In this document: positions 7,201 to 8,362 of the stretch, in pieces | Layout: every line of letters starts with the position of its first letter | Position numbering within the stretch: the stretch's first letter is position 1 | DNA from: Ardenticatenales bacterium | Lineage (GTDB): Bacteria; Chloroflexota; Anaerolineae; Ardenticatenales; Ardenticatenaceae | DNA length: 8,362 bases | NCBI GenBank assembly: GCA_013812995.1 | Contig: JACCSL010000269.1 | Coordinates: 1 to 8,362, forward strand | Reading direction: 5' to 3' | Notes under the pieces: model-generated | The model's input: the letters and a program-made list of their open reading frames with translations, nothing else | What the model was told of the DNA's origin: nothing | Database searches by the model: none | Translations under genes and position numbers: made by a program

Positions 7201-7678
7201 GGCGCGCCGCTATCTCATCGAAGCAGCCTCCATCTACCGCCCCATGCAGGCCCACAAGGGGGATCGCGCCGATAGCACCGAATTGCTCGGGCGCATTGCC
7301 CTGCTCCGTCACAAGCCTGTGATGCTCACGCTCCTGGCCCGCAAGGCGGTTCGGTTAGCGACGGACAGCGTGGATGCCCACGCAGGCTTCCGCGCCCGGC
7401 GGCTGCTGGCCCTCACCTCTACCAGGGCCAAGCGCTTTGACGAGGCGGAGCAACTCTTTGAGGCGCTGCATCGCTCCGCGATTGCCAGCGACCCCTACGA
7501 AAGCGCCCTGCTCTTTCTCGTTCAGGCGCTGCATGACGAGGAGCGTGGGCTACTAGCGGAGGCGGCGCAGAGCCGGGCCCAGGCCCAGGCCCTCTTCGAG
7601 GAAAATGCAATTCCCCTGCCGCTGCGCACCTTTCTGGTCCAGCCCTCAGACCCGGATTCTGATGACGAGGACGTCTAA
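4250..7678 (+). CDS. Zinc-ribbon / class III adenylate-guanylate cyclase / STAND-type NTPase / TPR signalling protein
   Basis: A 1142-residue soluble multidomain protein, predicted to make a cyclic nucleotide under control of its NTPase and TPR parts. Two N-terminal zinc ribbons: C11/C14...C26/C29 and C37/C40...C51/C54. A class III cyclase domain (about 68-250) with metal Asp 77 (LFADVCNST) and Asp 121, Lys 117 (DKIMGDG), Thr 191 (TVIGD), Asn 198 and Arg 202 (NLAARLQ). All key positions are filled; Lys plus Thr resembles class IIIb, so ATP is the likelier substrate. The NTPase (about 266-540) has LVGR (268-271), Walker A GEAGIGKS (297-304) and Walker B ILVLDDLQWVD (427-437). A helical linker and TPR-like repeats run from about 680 to 1115, and the tail is acidic (PDSDDEDV). 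No membrane segment. No Shine-Dalgarno precedes either ATG (4250 or 4259), so the start could be either. Ligand and target are unknown. Confidence 0.9.
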   Translation: MIPMTNVQLACPNCGFDDNPTSAHFCGQCAAKLPFPCPQCGAINPPGFRFCSQCAAALAGSTPLRTTRRLVTVLFADVCNSTALTAAIGAERMYGLLDDLLRRMSEAVRRFEGTIDKIMGDGLMAVFGMPTALEQHAVQSTYAALAMLEELTHFNTEFADTLGQNLQLRIGLASGEVVAGGLGSERSRDITVIGDVPNLAARLQQNAAPGTILIDNQAARYVAPLFDLVPVTPLTLKGFDQPVPAFLLRGKRDQPGLLRGLSGQRTPLVGRQMELDHLEQAVHNLHQQRGGVICLFGEAGIGKSRITNELLERVKGAGVRVLEGDCFSHTRNLPYSAFNGVIRDFCGVLPTDSRTVVQSKIRTAIQRANLPSKAEIVPYLEYLLSIDLVDETLLEQVRHLDPGQLKRNVFLAVRELLLGEAQRRPTILVLDDLQWVDEISTELIGFLTQSIKEAPLLLYLIARDDEQPHLRHTIEQLLAGVNGRGTRLTLRPLSTEELRQMALALMPQAGPALLDRLVHHAEGVPFYLEELVRHTLSTSTEMQLPLGSPLVSIPSSLEALIRARYDQLPEPLQLTLAKAAVIGRRFALPLLRVIDGSHRLETHLEQLHERAFIRPRRTSSEEWTFMHLITQETIYQSLLHQQRRALHTDVGEALERMARNRLDEHVETLAFHFSHSNDTLKAIPYLLQAAQRAAGRFANEEALRLYAEADQLLGEENVRYLSERVTLETGRADVLALLGRYEEARAAYQSALHAIRRLPTMELAIHASVERRIAGTYEKQTQYEEASQHLTKARHILADSDQAERSRINSDMGWVAFSRGELDEAKQYLQAALQGAEVLRNRSLQAQVYNRLAGLNFRHGALKEAQAMVELSLEMSRRLDDQIAVARALTNLGILVSSYSDWAAAENYHTESQAIFTRNGDIEGQSRTTMNTAVARLMRGHLEEAMQTLEEGYQLAKRVGSHNLMGVARMNQGRVAFFQGRLLMARRYLIEAASIYRPMQAHKGDRADSTELLGRIALLRHKPVMLTLLARKAVRLATDSVDAHAGFRARRLLALTSTRAKRFDEAEQLFEALHRSAIASDPYESALLFLVQALHDEERGLLAEAAQSRAQAQALFEENAIPLPLRTFLVQPSDPDSDDEDV

Positions 7679-7680
7679 GA

Positions 7681-8262
7681 TCAGGGATGGATCAAGGATA
7701 GATCGTTGTTCATTAGCTCTGCCAGGCCCGCATTGGCCCGCCCATAAGCTTCTTCTGCCAGGAGGATCGTCTCCTCATCCTGCGCGCCCAACCCTTCCTC
7801 GTACAACTGTCCGGCGAGCAGGTAGCGCTGTGCCACGCGCGTAAATCTTTCCTGGAAGGAGCCATAGCGCCCCGGCGCGATCGTCACCTTCGCCTCCTCT
7901 GAAATACGAGTCAACGTCGCGAAAAGAGGCAGAACCTCTGAGCGCCAGGTCGCATCGCCCAGAAGGGTACTATCCTCCTGATACTGATTGTAGTGCGGGC
8001 CAATGCGCGCCAGGGTGTCGATGTACTCCCCCACCATCAGGCGAACCTGTTCCACGTAGACATGCTCCTCGGCGGTGGTTGGTGCGAGGGAGGAAGCGGC
8101 GTTGGGGGCAACGCTCTCCGGGAGCAGTAGCGGGGCGGGGGTGTGGTAAGGCTGCTCTTCCAGATTGAAGGAAAAAAAGCTGCCCACGATGAAGAAGGGC
8201 AGCAAAATGGCAAGAATCTGGTGCAGGGTCGAAGTCGGCGGGGGGGCAGGGAGTTGCTCCAC
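7681..8262 (-). CDS. Hypothetical single-pass membrane-anchored protein
   Basis: 193 residues of a family I do not recognise. After a short Pro-rich N-terminus (MEQLPAPPPTSTLHQ) comes one strongly hydrophobic segment (about 16-34, ILAILLPFFIVGSFFSFNL), best read as an uncleaved signal anchor; no lipobox Cys is present. A Pro/Ala-rich linker (about 37-63) leads to a mainly helical, acidic domain (about 64-193) probably outside the cytoplasm, with no Cys, no obvious metal site and no catalytic motif. The start is GTG at 8262, well supported by AGGAGG 5 nt upstream (8268-8273). The stop lies 2 bp from that of the convergent cyclase gene, with no terminator between them. A structural or sensory role at the cell surface is possible but not shown. 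Confidence 0.75.
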   Translation of the reverse strand: MEQLPAPPPTSTLHQILAILLPFFIVGSFFSFNLEEQPYHTPAPLLLPESVAPNAASSLAPTTAEEHVYVEQVRLMVGEYIDTLARIGPHYNQYQEDSTLLGDATWRSEVLPLFATLTRISEEAKVTIAPGRYGSFQERFTRVAQRYLLAGQLYEEGLGAQDEETILLAEEAYGRANAGLAELMNNDLSLIHP

Positions 8263-8267
8263 GATGG

Positions 8268-8273
8268 CCTCCT
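8268..8273 (-). promoter_or_regulatory. Ribosome binding site deciding the GTG start
   Basis: The minus strand reads AGGAGG, a perfect Shine-Dalgarno core, 5 nt before GTG at 8262. It selects the GTG over later starts, which would cut off or damage the membrane segment. Confidence 0.8.
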
Positions 8274-8304
8274 GAACAGAGTGTTTCCGCTTTCGCCAGA
8301 GGCC

Positions 8305-8310
8305 ATCATA
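8305..8310 (-). promoter_or_regulatory. Candidate -10 box for the membrane-anchored protein gene
   Basis: The minus strand reads TATGAT, one or two changes from the consensus, about 40 nt before the GTG start. No good -35 is found at 17 bp, so this is tentative. The rest of 8311-8362 shows no gene on either strand. Confidence 0.3.
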
Positions 8311-8362
8311 CAGGTCAACCGTTCAGAAAACGCTCAAGAAAAGCAAGCGGGCGGCCCCGGTC

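Noticed and set aside
8313..8318. TTGACC (minus strand) as a -35 box for the membrane-protein gene
   Set aside because: It lies only 2 bp from the TATGAT candidate, and no -10-like hexamer occurs 16-18 bp downstream of it.

Overview
This is a GC-rich bacterial chromosomal window of ordinary, tightly packed genes. The best guess for the source is a member of the Chloroflexota, perhaps Ktedonobacteria or a relative. That is an inference from three things: a very large zinc-ribbon/cyclase/NTPase/TPR protein of a kind common there, high-GC codon use, and mixed ATG, GTG and TTG starts. No rRNA, tRNA, mobile element, CRISPR array or phage gene was seen.

Layout, left to right. (1) The window opens inside a plus-strand NodB-type polysaccharide deacetylase whose true start lies upstream; it ends at 756. 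(2) A strong two-way intrinsic terminator (773-809) separates it from a convergent minus-strand pair: folK (TTG start, reading from 2008) followed after 14 bp by a HET-C / zinc-phospholipase-like protein. (3) A 70-bp divergent spacer (2009-2078) serves folK leftwards and coaBC rightwards, so a folate step and a coenzyme A step share one control region. (4) After coaBC comes a 103-bp block of octamer and 20-bp repeats that can fold into a long hairpin. It ends directly against the ribosome binding site of an orphan SsuB/TauB-like ABC ATPase. (5) A T-rich terminator-like hairpin follows. (6) A 1142-residue signalling protein fills 4250-7678: two zinc ribbons, a class III nucleotide cyclase with its key residues intact, a STAND/AAA NTPase and a long TPR tail. 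(7) Its stop lies 2 bp from the stop of a convergent minus-strand gene for a small single-pass membrane-anchored protein of unknown function, with a GTG start and a strong Shine-Dalgarno.

Apart from the folK pair, the genes do not form an obvious pathway. No clearly new system is visible. The points most worth a second look are the repeat hairpin before the ABC gene, the HET-C-like gene coupled to folK, the non-E. coli catalytic residues in the CoaC half of CoaBC, and the domain build and possibly leaderless start of the cyclase protein.
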